Assembly (NCBI GenBank): GCA_009741485.1 | Contig: CM019216.1 | Span: 29,219,741-29,283,740 of the forward strand | From: Malurus cyaneus samueli | Lineage: Eukaryota; Chordata; Aves; Passeriformes; Maluridae | DNA length: 64,000 bases | Direction: 5' to 3' | In this document: one piece after another, positions 1 through 11,120 of the stretch | Position numbering within the stretch: position 1 is the first letter of the stretch | Layout: every line of letters starts with the position of its first letter | Made by a program: the position numbers and the translations under genes | Notes under the pieces: generated by a model | The model's database searches: none | Seen by the model: the letters and a program-made list of their open reading frames with translations, nothing else | Told to the model about the DNA's origin: nothing

Positions 1-1145
1 GTGGCCCTCAAGATGTTCTGCTTCACCAGATCCTTCCTGTGCTGGGGACCTAGAGCTGGATGCAGCACTGCAGGTGGGGTGTCACCAGAGCAGAGCAGAG
101 GATCCCCTCCCTCACCCTGCTGGCCACGCTGCTTTGGGTGCAGCGCAGGACACTTTTGGCTTTCTGGGCTGAAAGCACACGTTACTGGGTCAGGTCCAGC
201 CTCTCCTCCACCAGCACCCCCAAGTCCTTCTCAGCAGATCTGCCCTTGATCTGTTCATCCCCCGGGCTGGATTGACACCAGGGATTGCCCTGACCCAGGT
301 GCAGCACCTCACATTTGGTTCTGTTGAACCTCATGAGAGTCCCCAGGCCCAATTCTCGAGGTTGTCTGGGTCCCTCTGGATGCCATCCCATCCTTCAGCC
401 ACATCCCTCAGCCTGGTGTCATCTGCAAATGTGCTGGGGGTGCACTCAATCCCTTTGTTTGATCATTAATGAAGACATTAAATAGCACTGGTCCCAGTAC
501 CGACCCCTGGGGAACACCACTGGTCACCAAGATCCATCGGGAATCTGAGCCACTGACCACAACCCTCTGGATGTGATAATTCCTCGTCACCTAACAGTCC
601 ATCCACTGAATCCTTCTGTCTCCAATTTAGAGAGAAGGATGTCGCGTGGGGAGCTGTGTCAAAGGCTTTACTAAAGTCCAGATAAATCCAGACATCTGCG
701 GCCCTTGCCTTGTCCACTGATGCAGTCACTGCATCACAGAAGGTCACTGGGTTCTTCAGGCAGGACTTGTCCTTCGTGAAGCTGTGCTGGCTGTCCCAAA
801 TCACCTCCCTGTGCTCCATGTGCCTTAGCACAGCTTCCAGGAGCATCTGTTCCAGGACATTCCCAGGCAGAGGGGGGAGGCTGACAGCTCAGTAGTTACC
901 CAGGTCTTTCTACCCATTTCTAAGACGGGTGCAATCTTTCCCTTTTTCACCTCCTTACCATGACCTTTCAAATATCATGGAGAATGGCTTGGCAACTGCA
1001 TCAGACAATTCCATCAGGATTCAGGGATGCATTTCATCAGGTCCTATAGACTTGTGTACATTCAGCTTCCTCAGGTGGTCACAAACATGAACTTTACTTA
1101 CAGTGGGAGAAACCTTGCTTTCCCAGTCCCCATCCTGCTGTCCAT
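1..1145 (-). mobile_element. CR1 LINE fragment with reverse-transcriptase remnants, 3' part outside the window
   Basis: On the minus strand three frames give consecutive pieces of a CR1-type reverse transcriptase. The first piece (about 846-610) has a 'DFSKAFDT'-like motif A region. The second (about 590-410) has '[14 protein letters not shown]', the hallmark of non-LTR reverse transcriptase. The third (about 390-180) resembles the later 'NxxKCEVLHLG...EKDLGVLV' segment. The pieces lie in different frames, so the copy carries frameshifts and cannot be functional. The plus strand reads as the antisense CR1 consensus, for example 'ggtcccagtaccgacccctgggg'-like text near 490. Similarity fades near 1145, and the 3' end lies beyond base 1. 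CR1 elements copy themselves by target-primed reverse transcription and usually leave 5'-truncated copies. Confidence 0.93.
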
Positions 1146-2316
1146 CCACTCAAAGGTGTGTTCTGATGATAGGAATCAACCATTAATTGGTCCTTGTTTG
1201 GCTGGGGTTGCCTTGCTGATAAGAAGGAAATAGGAACTGAGCACTTGTTTGAACAAGAAATAAGCTCAGGATGTAGCATGGAGATCAGGGAACAGGAAGA
1301 AAAGGAAAAGATAAATGATTCAAGGTAATTATTTGCTATTTGCTGCTAGCAATAAAATAAAATATTATCTTCCAAATACACTTCCAGAAAAGTAAGTATG
1401 AGTTGTCAAGATGACTCATAGGAATTGGATATGATTCCCTGCTTTTTGGTCTGAAAGTATCCCACTCCAAGTTTTCTGAAAGGACATGAGGGGTTCCATA
1501 AATTCCATGAGCTGGTGCTGCCAGTCCCAGCCCCTTCAGTGGCCATGCTCATGAAACTAACCTGCTTAGAGACTGGGTACAAAATGTTCTTTCAGAAAAA
1601 AAGCTGTGCACAGCCAAATGCAAAAAGAAGAAAATTACATGGAAAAAAGTCAGATGAAAACAAGAAGTTAAACAGAGATATAAATATATAAATATAAGTA
1701 TTGTTGTAAAGCAGAAGAGTGTGCTTGAGACTGAAAACAATGAAATACAAAAGGCCTGTGTTGTAGGAAAAGTACTTGAAGGCTTTCAGGCATGTATATT
1801 CACCAAAGATTTCCTGCCCACAGAACAAATATTAACATCCTTTTTTTCCTTTTTTCCCTTTTTTTTTTTTTTTTTTTTCCTTTTCTGATGGCTATTTCAC
1901 AGGTTTTTTGAACCTTCAAGCTACAGAAGCAAAGATAGTGAATGACTCACACAAGACATTTCTATCCTATTAGTCAGATATATTACTGGAATAAGTATTG
2001 ATTCTGTGCCTGCCTAAATGAAAGATGTATTTGATGGCTCATGGGGGAAGGCATGTGACATTCAGGGATTGTGGTTTGCTCCAGTAAATACATGGGTCTT
2101 CCAGACAGAGGTTCCCAGACTTTGTTGTATGTACTTCTAGTGGTATTGGGATGGTTTCAGAGCAGTTCTGCACGTAACCATCTCCAAATCAATTAAACTT
2201 AAGAATCCTGCTTTAGATGGAATCACTGCAGCTGCTGGTGGTAGCCAGGGGAGCAGCTCTGTCTGTACTGAGCCTTTCTGCCCGCAGGAACATATTAACA
2301 TCAGAATCTAGCAACT
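1146..2316. other. unique non-coding stretch with a poly-T tract
   Basis: I see no gene or recognisable repeat here. A pyrimidine-rich patch around 1840-1880 ends in an uninterrupted run of 20 T (1859-1878). It could be the tail of an old minus-strand retroposed insert, but no body of such an insert is visible beside it. Short open frames on the minus strand (1549-1828) are low-complexity products of AT-rich sequence. Confidence 0.6.
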
Positions 2317-3280
2317 GATTTATTGGGTTTGCATGGCCAAGCTTTAGTAGCAGGGGGGTTGTAGGGGTGGCTTCTGTGAGAAGGAGCCAGAAGCTTCCTC
2401 CGTGTCCAGGAGAGCCAATCCCTGGTGGCTCCAAAGACAGAAGTGCCACTGGTTAAGCCTGGGTCTGTTAGAAATGGTGATAACACCTCTATGATAACAT
2501 ATTGAAGAAGAAGAAAGAAGTTATTGCTCAGTTGTAGTTGTGGGCAGAGAAGAGAGGAGTGAGAATGTGCGAGAGGAGCAGCTCTGCAGACACCAAGGCC
2601 AGTGCAGAAGGAGGGCAGGAGGTGCCCCAGTGCCAGAGCAGAGATTCCCCCCAGCCCCGGTGGCAGCCCATGGGAGGCAGCTGTGCCCTGCAGCCCTTGG
2701 AGGGCCATGGGGATGCACAGATCCACCCCAGCCGTGGAGGAGCCACGCTGGAGCAGGGGCATTCCTGAGAGGAGGCTGTGACCCTGGGAGGCCTGTGGAG
2801 AAAGGAATCTCTGCTGGAGCAGCCTGGCCTTGAAGGACTGCAGCCTGGGGAACAGTGACCCACACTGCAGCAGCTTGGGGAGGGCTGTGGGTCATGAGAT
2901 GGACTCAAGTTGGAAATGTTCATGGAGAACTGTCTCCCACTGGGAACTCCATGCTGGAGCAGGGGAAGGACTCCTTTCCCTAAGCAGCAAGAGAAATAAA
3001 GATGATGAACTGATCATAACCCCCACTCCCTGTCTCCTGTGCTGCCAGGGGAGCAGGTGGAGCTGAGAAAGGGAGCAGGGTGGGGGAAGGTGTTTTTAAG
3101 GTCTTATTTTACTTCTAATATCCTTCTCTGATCTTATTAGTAATAAATTCAACAAATATCTTTAATTCTAGCCTGTTTTGCCTGTGAAGATATTTGCTGA
3201 GTGATCTCCCCTGGTCCTTATCTCAACTCATGAACTTTTTGTTATATTTTGTCTCCCCTGTCCAGTATCAACCCACCACA
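2317..3280 (+). mobile_element. songbird-type endogenous retroviral LTR, plus orientation
   Basis: The segment opens with a 'ttattgggtttg' block and runs through 'ggggttgtaggggtggcttctgtgag', repeated 'ctggagcagg' blocks (about 2745-2970), and 'taataaatt' with AATAAA at 3142-3147. It ends 'caacccaccaca' at 3280. I recall this order of blocks as an abundant passerine LTR. The repeated 'tggagcag' motif is an internal minirepeat of the family. Close to the 3' end a block present in the usual form, including the 'ggcatccagcc' segment seen in the LTR at 3619-4172, appears deleted between 'ctgtccag' and 'tatcaaccc'. No open retroviral gene is attached. The length of about 960 bases fits a long LTR. 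The family name is not assigned because no database was searched, and the 5' boundary is approximate. Confidence 0.82.
3142..3147 (+). terminator. AATAAA polyadenylation signal inside the LTR
   Basis: An AATAAA hexamer lies in the 3' third of the plus-strand LTR, where such LTRs carry their transcript end signal. Whether it still works is unknown. Confidence 0.5.
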
Positions 3281-3618
3281 GTCTTTTTGGTGAAAATGCC
3301 AGGGAACCATGAGGATTTTGAAATAAGGATAGTAAATGAGAGAGGTAATGGGCAAAACAAGTACTGAGCAATGTTAGAGAGTAGAATGATCATGGGGAAT
3401 TTTTGTTGTAGCTGTGGTGAGGGGACAAGGGGTGGATTTTGCGTAAATAGTCCATTTTTATACTGTGTTGTGATAATGTCATATTGGCTTTTCTGTGGGG
3501 AAATTTTGTTTTGTTTGGTTTGGCTGGTTTTGTTGCTCCAGGTGAATATTATGTGGTGAATGTGGATTTTAGTGATAATGCCCAAACATGTGATTCACAT
3601 AGGTGAGGGGTGGAAAAT
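3281..3618. other. spacer between two opposed LTRs
   Basis: This sequence directly follows the 3' end of the plus-strand LTR. It starts 'gtctttttggtg', which weakly resembles the tRNA primer-binding region that follows such LTRs, so a short remnant of retroviral leader may be present. The remainder shows no recognisable coding content on either strand. Confidence 0.4.
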
Positions 3619-4172
3619 ATGGTGGGTTGCCCTTGGCTGGATGCCAGGCACCCACCAAGCCACTCTATCCCTCTCGTCCCTGTGTGACAGGGGAGAGGAA
3701 AAAATGATAGAAAACAACTAAAGGCAGTATACTAAACCAAGAAAAAAGCAAAAATGAGCCCACATAAGCAAAGAGAAAACAAAATTGGTCTCTACTTCCC
3801 ATCATCAAGCAAAATTCAGCCAGGACTTTCCCAGGAAGCAGAGCCTCAGCACACTTAGAGGTTACTCCAGAAGGCAAATGTTGTAGCTTTTATATCTGAG
3901 CTGCTATCACAGCTCAGTGACATTAGTATGAATATCCCTGGGGTTAATTTGGGTCAGCTGGCCTGGTTGTGTCTCCTCCCAGGATCCTCCCCACTCCCAG
4001 CCCCTGGATTGTGAGGAGAGGAATGACAGAGAGAAAGCGCTGATGCTGTGCCAGCACTGCTCAGCAGGAGCCCAAACACCAGTGGGTTATCAAAACCTTC
4101 CCAGCTACCAAGGCACAGCACAGCACTGGGAGGGCTGCTCTGGGAATATGAACTTTAACTGGACCCAATACA
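3619..4172 (-). mobile_element. solo ERV LTR, minus orientation
   Basis: Read on the minus strand the unit starts 'tgtattgggtc' at 4172. It passes 'agcagccctc' and 'gatgctgtgccagcactgctcagcag'-like blocks (seen here as their complement near 4045-4075), has a TATA box near 3890, and ends 'ggcatccagccaagggcaacccacc' near 3620. These are typical landmarks of avian ERV LTRs. Its last about 60 bases resemble the terminal segment expected for the neighbouring LTR at 2317-3280, but the upstream parts differ, so the two are separate, related subfamilies. No internal retroviral genes are attached. Confidence 0.82.
3889..3894 (-). promoter_or_regulatory. TATA box of the minus-strand LTR
   Basis: The minus strand reads 'gatataaaagc' here, about 280 bases from the LTR 5' end and within the U3 part as expected. 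It would direct transcription leftwards toward 3619. Activity is not demonstrated. Confidence 0.5.
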
Positions 4173-6284
4173 TTGATCATCAGTAATTTCCTGTGTGGAG
4201 ACAGGTGGAAGAGTCCCCAGACAATTAGCTCTCCAGGCACTGATGGGTGTTATTTGGTGGAATAATAATTCAGGGAAGAGGTGAGAGGAGATGAGGACAG
4301 TTCTGATTTAGGAAAGGGGAGTGTGAGACAGAGCAGAGAAGACAGGCATGCTAAGGGACAGGAAGGGAAGATCCCAAAAGAAAGGAAGAGGCTGAAAACA
4401 CCCCAGTGGCTGTGTATGCACGTGACCTGGCAGAGAGCCACAAGCTGTCTCTGTGTAGGATGTAATGAAGGGAATAAATGGACAATCCCCATTTTGAGGC
4501 TCTGACCCCAATTAGCTCTTCCATTCACTTCAAAGGGATGAGGCACATGCTCAGAATTATACAAAGGCTGATTTTTTTTCTGCATCAGAACACAAAGTGC
4601 TAAATGGTTAATTGGTGCTCATAGTTTACCATGTGTTACTTAATTATTGGCTTATTTTCTGACTTGCAGAGTTATGGATATTTAGTCCCATGTCCTATTA
4701 ACCTCCCTTTGTGACTTGGATTTGTTATTTCCACAGCTGACATTGGATTTCTGATTTTATAGAAGGTTATTATGTCTATTTAAAAAACGTGCAATTGAAG
4801 ACCTTACTGGAGTAATTTGGTCTTCTTTTTGGAATTACAGAGAATCGCTACTGGTACAGAAGAAACCTTTGCCATGAGAAGACAAAGTGCTTGAGCTGCT
4901 GGTTTGTTTTTCTTTAATTCTCCTGAATTTATGTCCTTGTTTCAATGTTTTTCATAAAGTTAGTTAAAATTAATTGCATTCACAATGTTACTTTAACAAA
5001 ATTGGAATCTAAAACAAGAAGCATGGTAATCATGTCACAGTACATACTCTGAGTTTGGTAAGTCTGGATTCTTTCTTTAAAAAAACAGGTTCCTCTATTT
5101 GTACTATATTAAGAACAAAATGTATGCTTGCTAAGGAAGAAAATCAACAGAAATATATACACACAAGTTTACACAGTGGCCTTCTTTGGTTCCTTTAAAT
5201 ACTTAAGGAAGGAATGGCGGATGCAGGCAATAAAACTGGAAAGATAAAGCTGAGGCCATATTAAAGTTAAAAAAAAAAGTATTTCCTTCACTAAGTTGAA
5301 GTTTTGTTTCTTTCACCATTTTTCTCCCTCAAGTACCTTTGATGTGCCATTGTTTCTGCCTCCATCCACTTACAGGATCCTCTGCAAGTTTATTGAGAAA
5401 ACTGTGATCTGATGTGTCAGGCACCTCTTATTGCAGGGAACACGAACCCTTGCATCCCACTTTTCTCGAGAGGCAGAGCACTATTTAGCACAACCAAGAC
5501 GTTCATGATGGTTTGGAAGCCATCTCTAAGCACACACTGCACAGCAAGCAGGGCCAGGCTTTGCATCCCCCGTGAGTTCACTTGGGTGAGCTCTCACCGA
5601 CAGCAGATATTCACCCTGCTAAACAAAGTGAGAAAGCAGTCTGCAGCTGACCCAGGGGCTGAAATCTTGCACTCTTATTTCCTTGGAAGAAAAAGAAGAG
5701 CGGACACACTCCTAGTGAGGAGAAAAAGGATGAGAAGATACTATATGAAAATCATCGAGTCTGTTCCCTGTCCACAACCAGGTAACATATTGCTGGATCA
5801 AAGAACTCTACTCTTTCCCACACTGCAAAATCCTCAGAGTATTTTGCAACGTCTTATAATAATTTCCAGACCTTTACTACAAAAAGAGCTGTAGAAAATA
5901 TTCTTGGCATCTTCCCACAACAGAAATGTTGTATTTTTAATAAAAATACAAATATCCTTCCTATCAGAGCTGTGGAAGAATTCTTTCCTGAACCCATCAT
6001 GATGATCAGTCTAACTCTGGTTACAAGAATAAGAGACAGCAGACAGGTATGAGAGAAATGTCTTCAGACCCAGATGTCCTAGACCACTGTCAGAAAATGA
6101 AAGGCAAGGGAGAGAAAAGGAATTTGTCCTTCTGCCCACCACGTGTGTGATGGAGGTGAGTGATAGACATGCTTTTCCCTCTTTTTTTTCCTACATTTTG
6201 GAGGCTAAAAACCCCCTCATATGCCCTATTAAGGCTGTTTCCTACAGTTTCCTACATTTCTCCCTGCTGTTTTCAGTCTCATGC
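4173..6284. other. unique non-coding stretch
   Basis: I see no repeat or gene that I can name. The longest open frame of the window lies here (plus strand 5412-5894, 160 residues). It has no recognisable domain, signal peptide or membrane segment, and its basic run 'GRKRRADTLLVRRKRMRR' reflects an A/G-rich patch. I treat it as non-coding. Confidence 0.55.
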
Positions 6285-6660
6285 AATTCTCAGTAAGTTC
6301 CGATCTTCCCGACATCTCGTGTGTTGTGTTCTATTTATTTCTGCAGCAATGCTTCACAGGGCCACTGAGAAACCAATGTACTGCGTATTTCAGCTACAGA
6401 GCCGTCCGGGCCAGGTTCAGTCAGCCGACCTCACAGCTGCTCTGGGAGCCCCAAAAATGGTTAAAAGCAGTCCCAGACCCACTAGATGGCACTGTGGATG
6501 GCTGTAGCAGCCCTTACCAACCCAGCCGAGTTCAGCTGAGCCTGGCGGGTCCAATCTCGGTTGTGTGGCTCTGATTTCCAGCGCAAGTTCCTTTAGCCTG
6601 GAACCCGACTCGGCAGTTCTGCCCATTCAGCAACTTTTCGGTACCCTCAGTCACTCCAAA
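6285..6660. other. CpG-enriched islet in AT-rich DNA
   Basis: By eye I count about 14 CpG dinucleotides in roughly 375 bases, at near-balanced base composition, while neighbouring kilobases have only a few each. This is close to the density of a weak CpG island. No TATA box, recognised repeat or coding exon explains it. Overlapping open frames on both strands here are what stop-poor, GC-richer sequence produces. It could be a regulatory element, a non-coding RNA promoter, or a relatively young insert of a family I do not recognise. Confidence 0.4.
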
Positions 6661-7581
6661 TTTAGGCTCTTTCAAATAATTATCAGGTTGGGAGGTTTTT
6701 TTTTTCTTTTTTTTTCTTAAGAAGCTCCACGATCATATTTTTCCAGCTCCTGGATCTTCCCCAAAACATTCCAGAGGTTTCAAGAAATATTTAGAAAGTC
6801 GGTAAGTCTGAGTGTCCTGTCTGGCTGGTGTGCAGTGTGTGTGTCAATGGAAGGGTACAAACTTGAACCAAGCTTTCCAAAAAAGCGGCAGATTACAGGA
6901 ATTTTGATGTAACCCTAACTTTCCATCTTGGTTGCACCAGTTTTGCTCTACAGAGTCTGTCTGGATCCCAATAAAATCGGTTGGGAAGGAGGATTTCCAC
7001 TGGAATCATGGAAAGTTGGATAGGGGCTTCGGTCAGATTTCCAAACACTTAAAATGAGTGTGCTGACATTTGGTAAATCTTTCCCCCTTTTCTGATCAAA
7101 GTTTCTACCCTTGCTGTGAGCAGTGTTTGATGGCTTATGCTCACAATAAAAATTGATGGGATCATTGGAAAAAACAATGGAACTGCCATTTTCAGTTAGG
7201 GAAGCAACACTGTTGCCAAGCACATTTTTCTAACTGAAATGGGAAATAAAATCCCCTTCTTTCTGTCTTTGCTTCTGTATATTACTTCATAATTGTCTAT
7301 GTCTTTTAAAACTTTCTCTTGTGTTGCAGCTTTAGCATCATCCTGAGAAGGGCTTTGAGTCTTTCTTATCAGCCTTTGGAGCCATCTTTTGTGTCTCCCC
7401 GCATAAAAGCACTATTTGAAACAACTCCTTTCCATACTTTCACACTGCCATTTATTCTAATAAAGTGTTTTAGGCATTTTCCAATCGTACCATTCAGGAT
7501 TCAACCACAAACTAATGTATAAATGGCACATCAATCGTGCAAGTTGAATGAACAGCAACAGTTCCTAGATCTTGTGCATTT
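6661..7581. other. unique non-coding stretch
   Basis: AT-rich sequence with a T-rich patch near 6697-6717. I see no coding or repeat feature. Confidence 0.6.
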
Positions 7582-7960
7582 ATCATGAATCACAGAAAAG
7601 TTTGGGTTGGAGGGGAGCCGTAGAGGCCACCCAGTCCAAACCCTCTGCAATGATCAGGGGCAACTTCCAAAAGATCAGATTGATTGCTTCCAGGTATGGG
7701 GTATTGATCACCTCAATGGGAAATCTGTCCCAGTGTTTCACCGCCCTCATCATAAAAAACTTCTTCCTTGTGGGTAGTCTAAATGTTCCCTCTGTAAGTT
7801 AAAAGCCATGGCAACAGGCCCTGCTAAAAAATCCATCCCCATCTTTCTTAAAGCCTCCTTTAGGTACTGAAAAGCCTCAATAAGGTATCCCTGGAATCTT
7901 CTTCAGGGCAAACCCCAACCCTCTCAGCATTTGTGGCAGTTTCTCAGAGCTTCTCCTTGA
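7582..7960 (-). mobile_element. CR1 LINE 3' end, minus strand
   Basis: The plus strand begins 'atcatgaatcacagaaaagtttggg', the complement of the CR1 3' terminus (repeated ATTCTATGATT-type units). It continues with 'ggccacccagtccaaaccctctgcaa', 'cccagtgtttcaccgccctcat', 'aacttcttccttgtg' and 'cctcctttaggtactgaaaagcc', all standard CR1 3' UTR and ORF2-end blocks in antisense. The copy is 5'-truncated near 7960, as most CR1 copies are. No coding capacity remains. Confidence 0.93.
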
Positions 7961-10239
7961 GAAGGCAGTGCAGGTCAGCAGAGCTGTGAGGAAGGGCACA
8001 TCTGCTCCTCAAGCTGTGAGTTCATCACTCTCATTTGAAGGCTGCAGCTGCCACACATGGCAGGCACACTAAGTGACCATGAGGATTCTTAGATCTCTCT
8101 CCTGAGAGTGCCATGGCCCGCAGGAGCAGGAGATAAGCCATGAAATATTGATCTGGAGATATCCCTACAGATAAACCATGGATATGAGGTACAAGCTGCA
8201 GAGCAAAAAAAAAAATAAGAAACAACTGCATGAGACTGGGAACAGAATTCTGTGCCCATATCAAAGGGTGACTGCAGGTAAAACCCCTAAACAGGGGGCA
8301 GGGGGGGAAAGCACAGAACATTCTAAAGCTCCTCTTCTATTCTTTTTCCTGTTCTTTGTTTGTATTATAGCCAATCATACCCAGGTTTTGGTGGAGAACG
8401 CACAAAATTCAAATTGCATGAGAAACCAGAAATTCAGGGGTATATCTCCACACAAATTTTAGTGTTATGACTAGTTAAATAAAATACTGTGTCACAGCTT
8501 TTACAGATTGTTAACTGGCATTTGTATTTGCTGGATAAAACAACCAAGCAAACACAAAAGAAGAGTGCATGTAGTCAAGTTTCCAAATGAAAATGGTTTG
8601 TTGTTGGGGGCTTTCTCAAGTAGATCTCAGAACTGGGCATGATGAGGTTCTGTACTGTGCTCACTCATCATCCATGATGAGGTTTTGAACTGTATTCAGT
8701 GTAGGAATTTGAGAAACAATCCTTAATACAGTTTGAGCTCTAAATGTGCTTTAAAATAGTTTTAACTTGCACAAACTTGTAATAAAGTAGAGAGAACACT
8801 AAACAGTAAACCTTCTGGATTTTACCTGTCTCATAGGGCAGGATTTACTGTAGGTGTGCAGAAGACAAAACTTGATTTCCATATCTTTCACTATATCCAT
8901 CCATATCTTCCACTATATCCATTAAGAATTTTCCCCCCAAATTTAAATCTATTCATTTCAAAGATGACGGGCACATCTTACATCTGTATTTTTCCATACA
9001 CCACAAGTAAATAATTTTTGTGGAAATTTTTTTATTGGCCTTTGCAACGGACAGATAATTCTTGACCTCTCTGACTGCAATTTTTGAGAACTCTGAGTCA
9101 GAAAAATGGCTAAAAGAGTTTGCTTCAGTATTCCTTTAGATCATTAACTTATGTCTTCCTTCAACATTTTATGCTGTGGTTCATGAGATTGTTTTGTAAG
9201 TTTGTTTGCTTCTTATAAGAAAAAAGTATTTGGAGAAAAAAATGGAAGAAATAATATAAAAAATATTGCCATAATAGTCACTAGACCTTTAAAGGAAGCT
9301 TTTCAAAGATGCTGACAGCTGTGTCAAAATAGTTTGTCCTCAAAGACAGAAAAGTGAAACAAATACTATGTAAAAAGAAGCTGTGAAACATCAGTGGTGG
9401 TTTTCTATAAGATATTCCACAGCTAATTGCATGTCTGTGTTCACATTTTGTTCTGTGTCTTTTGCCACTATCAATGACTCATATTTAAACAGCACAGAGA
9501 ATAATATGTTTTCACTTCTCTTGTAAGTTCTTGTTTGGTCCTCTAATTAGGTAATTAAAGTGAGCTTGTTACCAAGAGAGTTGGCAAATAGAAATCAAAC
9601 AGGTTTTTGATGGGGAGCCTGCAGGAATCCTCCCTGAGCTCAACGTGTGCATGAAGGTTTTATAAGCAATTAAACTCAATCCCTGAAAATCCTACCTTCA
9701 AAGCATTTGGATCACCTGTAGAGTTTTATGGTTGGCTGCAAATAAAGAGAGCATAGAAGCTTGTGGAAAAAGCTCAAACAAGGAAAAGAAACATGAAACA
9801 AATAAATTAAAATACTCTTAACCTCTTCCATTCAAGAGTGTTACTTCTCATCCTGTATTGATGCTGCATTAAACAGATGCTGCATTTGAAACTGCCTAAA
9901 AGGATTATGAAGCAGCACAGAAGGTTATTTGTCACTTAGCAGCTGAAGAGCTAAACTTTTAGAAATATGATAAGCAGCACAAAATATTTTACAATGGGAG
10001 ATTTCCATGGGGTGGAACCACTGATTTTTTTTTTTTTTTTAACACTCCACTGTTTAGGCAGGGGATTTAAATAGTATAAGATATCAGTCATGCTTCTGTG
10101 TGTGCTTCAGCCGACACAAAATCCATCACTGTCTTCATCCAGCTTTGGATCACAGCAGTACAGACATCCCCAAACACTCTGCTCTTTCTTATGTGACTGT
10201 TCAGCAACAGAATATTGCCCCCCATGCTCTCTCCCCTGG
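7961..10239. other. unique AT-rich non-coding stretch
   Basis: I see no gene. Minor features are an imperfect tandem duplication of about 24 bases around 8877-8924 ('catatctttcactatatcc' unit twice) and a run of T at about 10025-10040. The interval 8500-9900 is strongly AT-rich. Confidence 0.6.
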
Positions 10240-11120
10240 AAGGGTTTGGTGGCTTTGCTCGCTGTCCGTAAGAGAGCGAATGAGTTGCAGACTCCTGTTA
10301 CCATTTCCTGCTAGAGTGCATGTTTTGTGAAGTGTGACAGGGAGTGACTGTTCCACATTAACATCATGATGGTATCCAGTGCTGATGGCCTTTGAACTGA
10401 GAGAGGCAGGGCACTGGTAAACTGCCTTTGCCCATTTGCCATTGTGTGCCCAGACATGAGGTCAGAGACAAAGCTCATGCAGGGAAGGAGTGTTTTGCAT
10501 CCTCATCTGCCCCCGTGCAGGCACAGAGCCCGAAGCATAGGCTCTGTTCTCTTTAAATACAAACTGTCCTCAATTAAACCTGTCAAGACACTGCAGGCCT
10601 TTCCTCTGCAGCAGCATAATACTGCTAACTCAACAGATCAAGCGAGAGAAATCAGATCCAGCTTGTCTGCACTATTTGTCCGTGGCTGCAAACCACAAGT
10701 GGCTGCAGGTTGCATCTGTCAGCATGTAAATATGCCTTCAGCTGGTGTTCGTCAGGGCAGTGTGCCTTGTTTAAAGAGTTACGTGTATCACAGTTACCGC
10801 TGAACGTTCTCCACCACAAAGATGCTGCTGGCCACACAGGCTCGACAGCTACAATTATGTTCCTTGCCTCTGGAGAGACCCCAGGGTCGCCGCTCTCTTC
10901 TGAGCCGCTGCTGGCTGCGGCTTCTCCTCAGATGGACCAGGAGAAGGTGCTGCAGAGGAAACCTTTGGAGCCACGCTGGTGCATCCTGCTCTGACCACAA
11001 GCAAAGCAAGCACATGTTTTTCATAGCACTTCTATCCTGTTACTCCCTTCATTCCTGTGGAGCAGAGAGCTCCGAGAGCGCTGAAAGTGGCTGCTGCTTA
11101 ACCAGTAGGAGACTACATCA
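10240..11120. other. GC- and CpG-enriched segment, possible conserved regulatory element
   Basis: About 19 CpGs fall in some 880 bases, clustered at 10790-10980 and 11060-11085, while flanking DNA is CpG-poor and AT-rich. Overlapping frames of 94-121 residues exist on both strands, which reflects fewer stops and not coding. I recognise no repeat family. A distal enhancer or an unannotated non-coding transcript are possibilities. Confidence 0.35.

Noticed and set aside
2301..2923. Overlapping 124-153 residue frames on the minus strand, and shorter ones on the plus strand
   Set aside because: They lie inside the GC-rich LTR at 2317-3280. They are stop-poor because of composition and are not genes.
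5412..5894. 160-residue open frame, the longest in the window
   Set aside because: No recognisable domain, no splice or promoter context, and the basic run comes from an A/G-rich patch. A frame of this length is unremarkable in 64 kb read in six frames.
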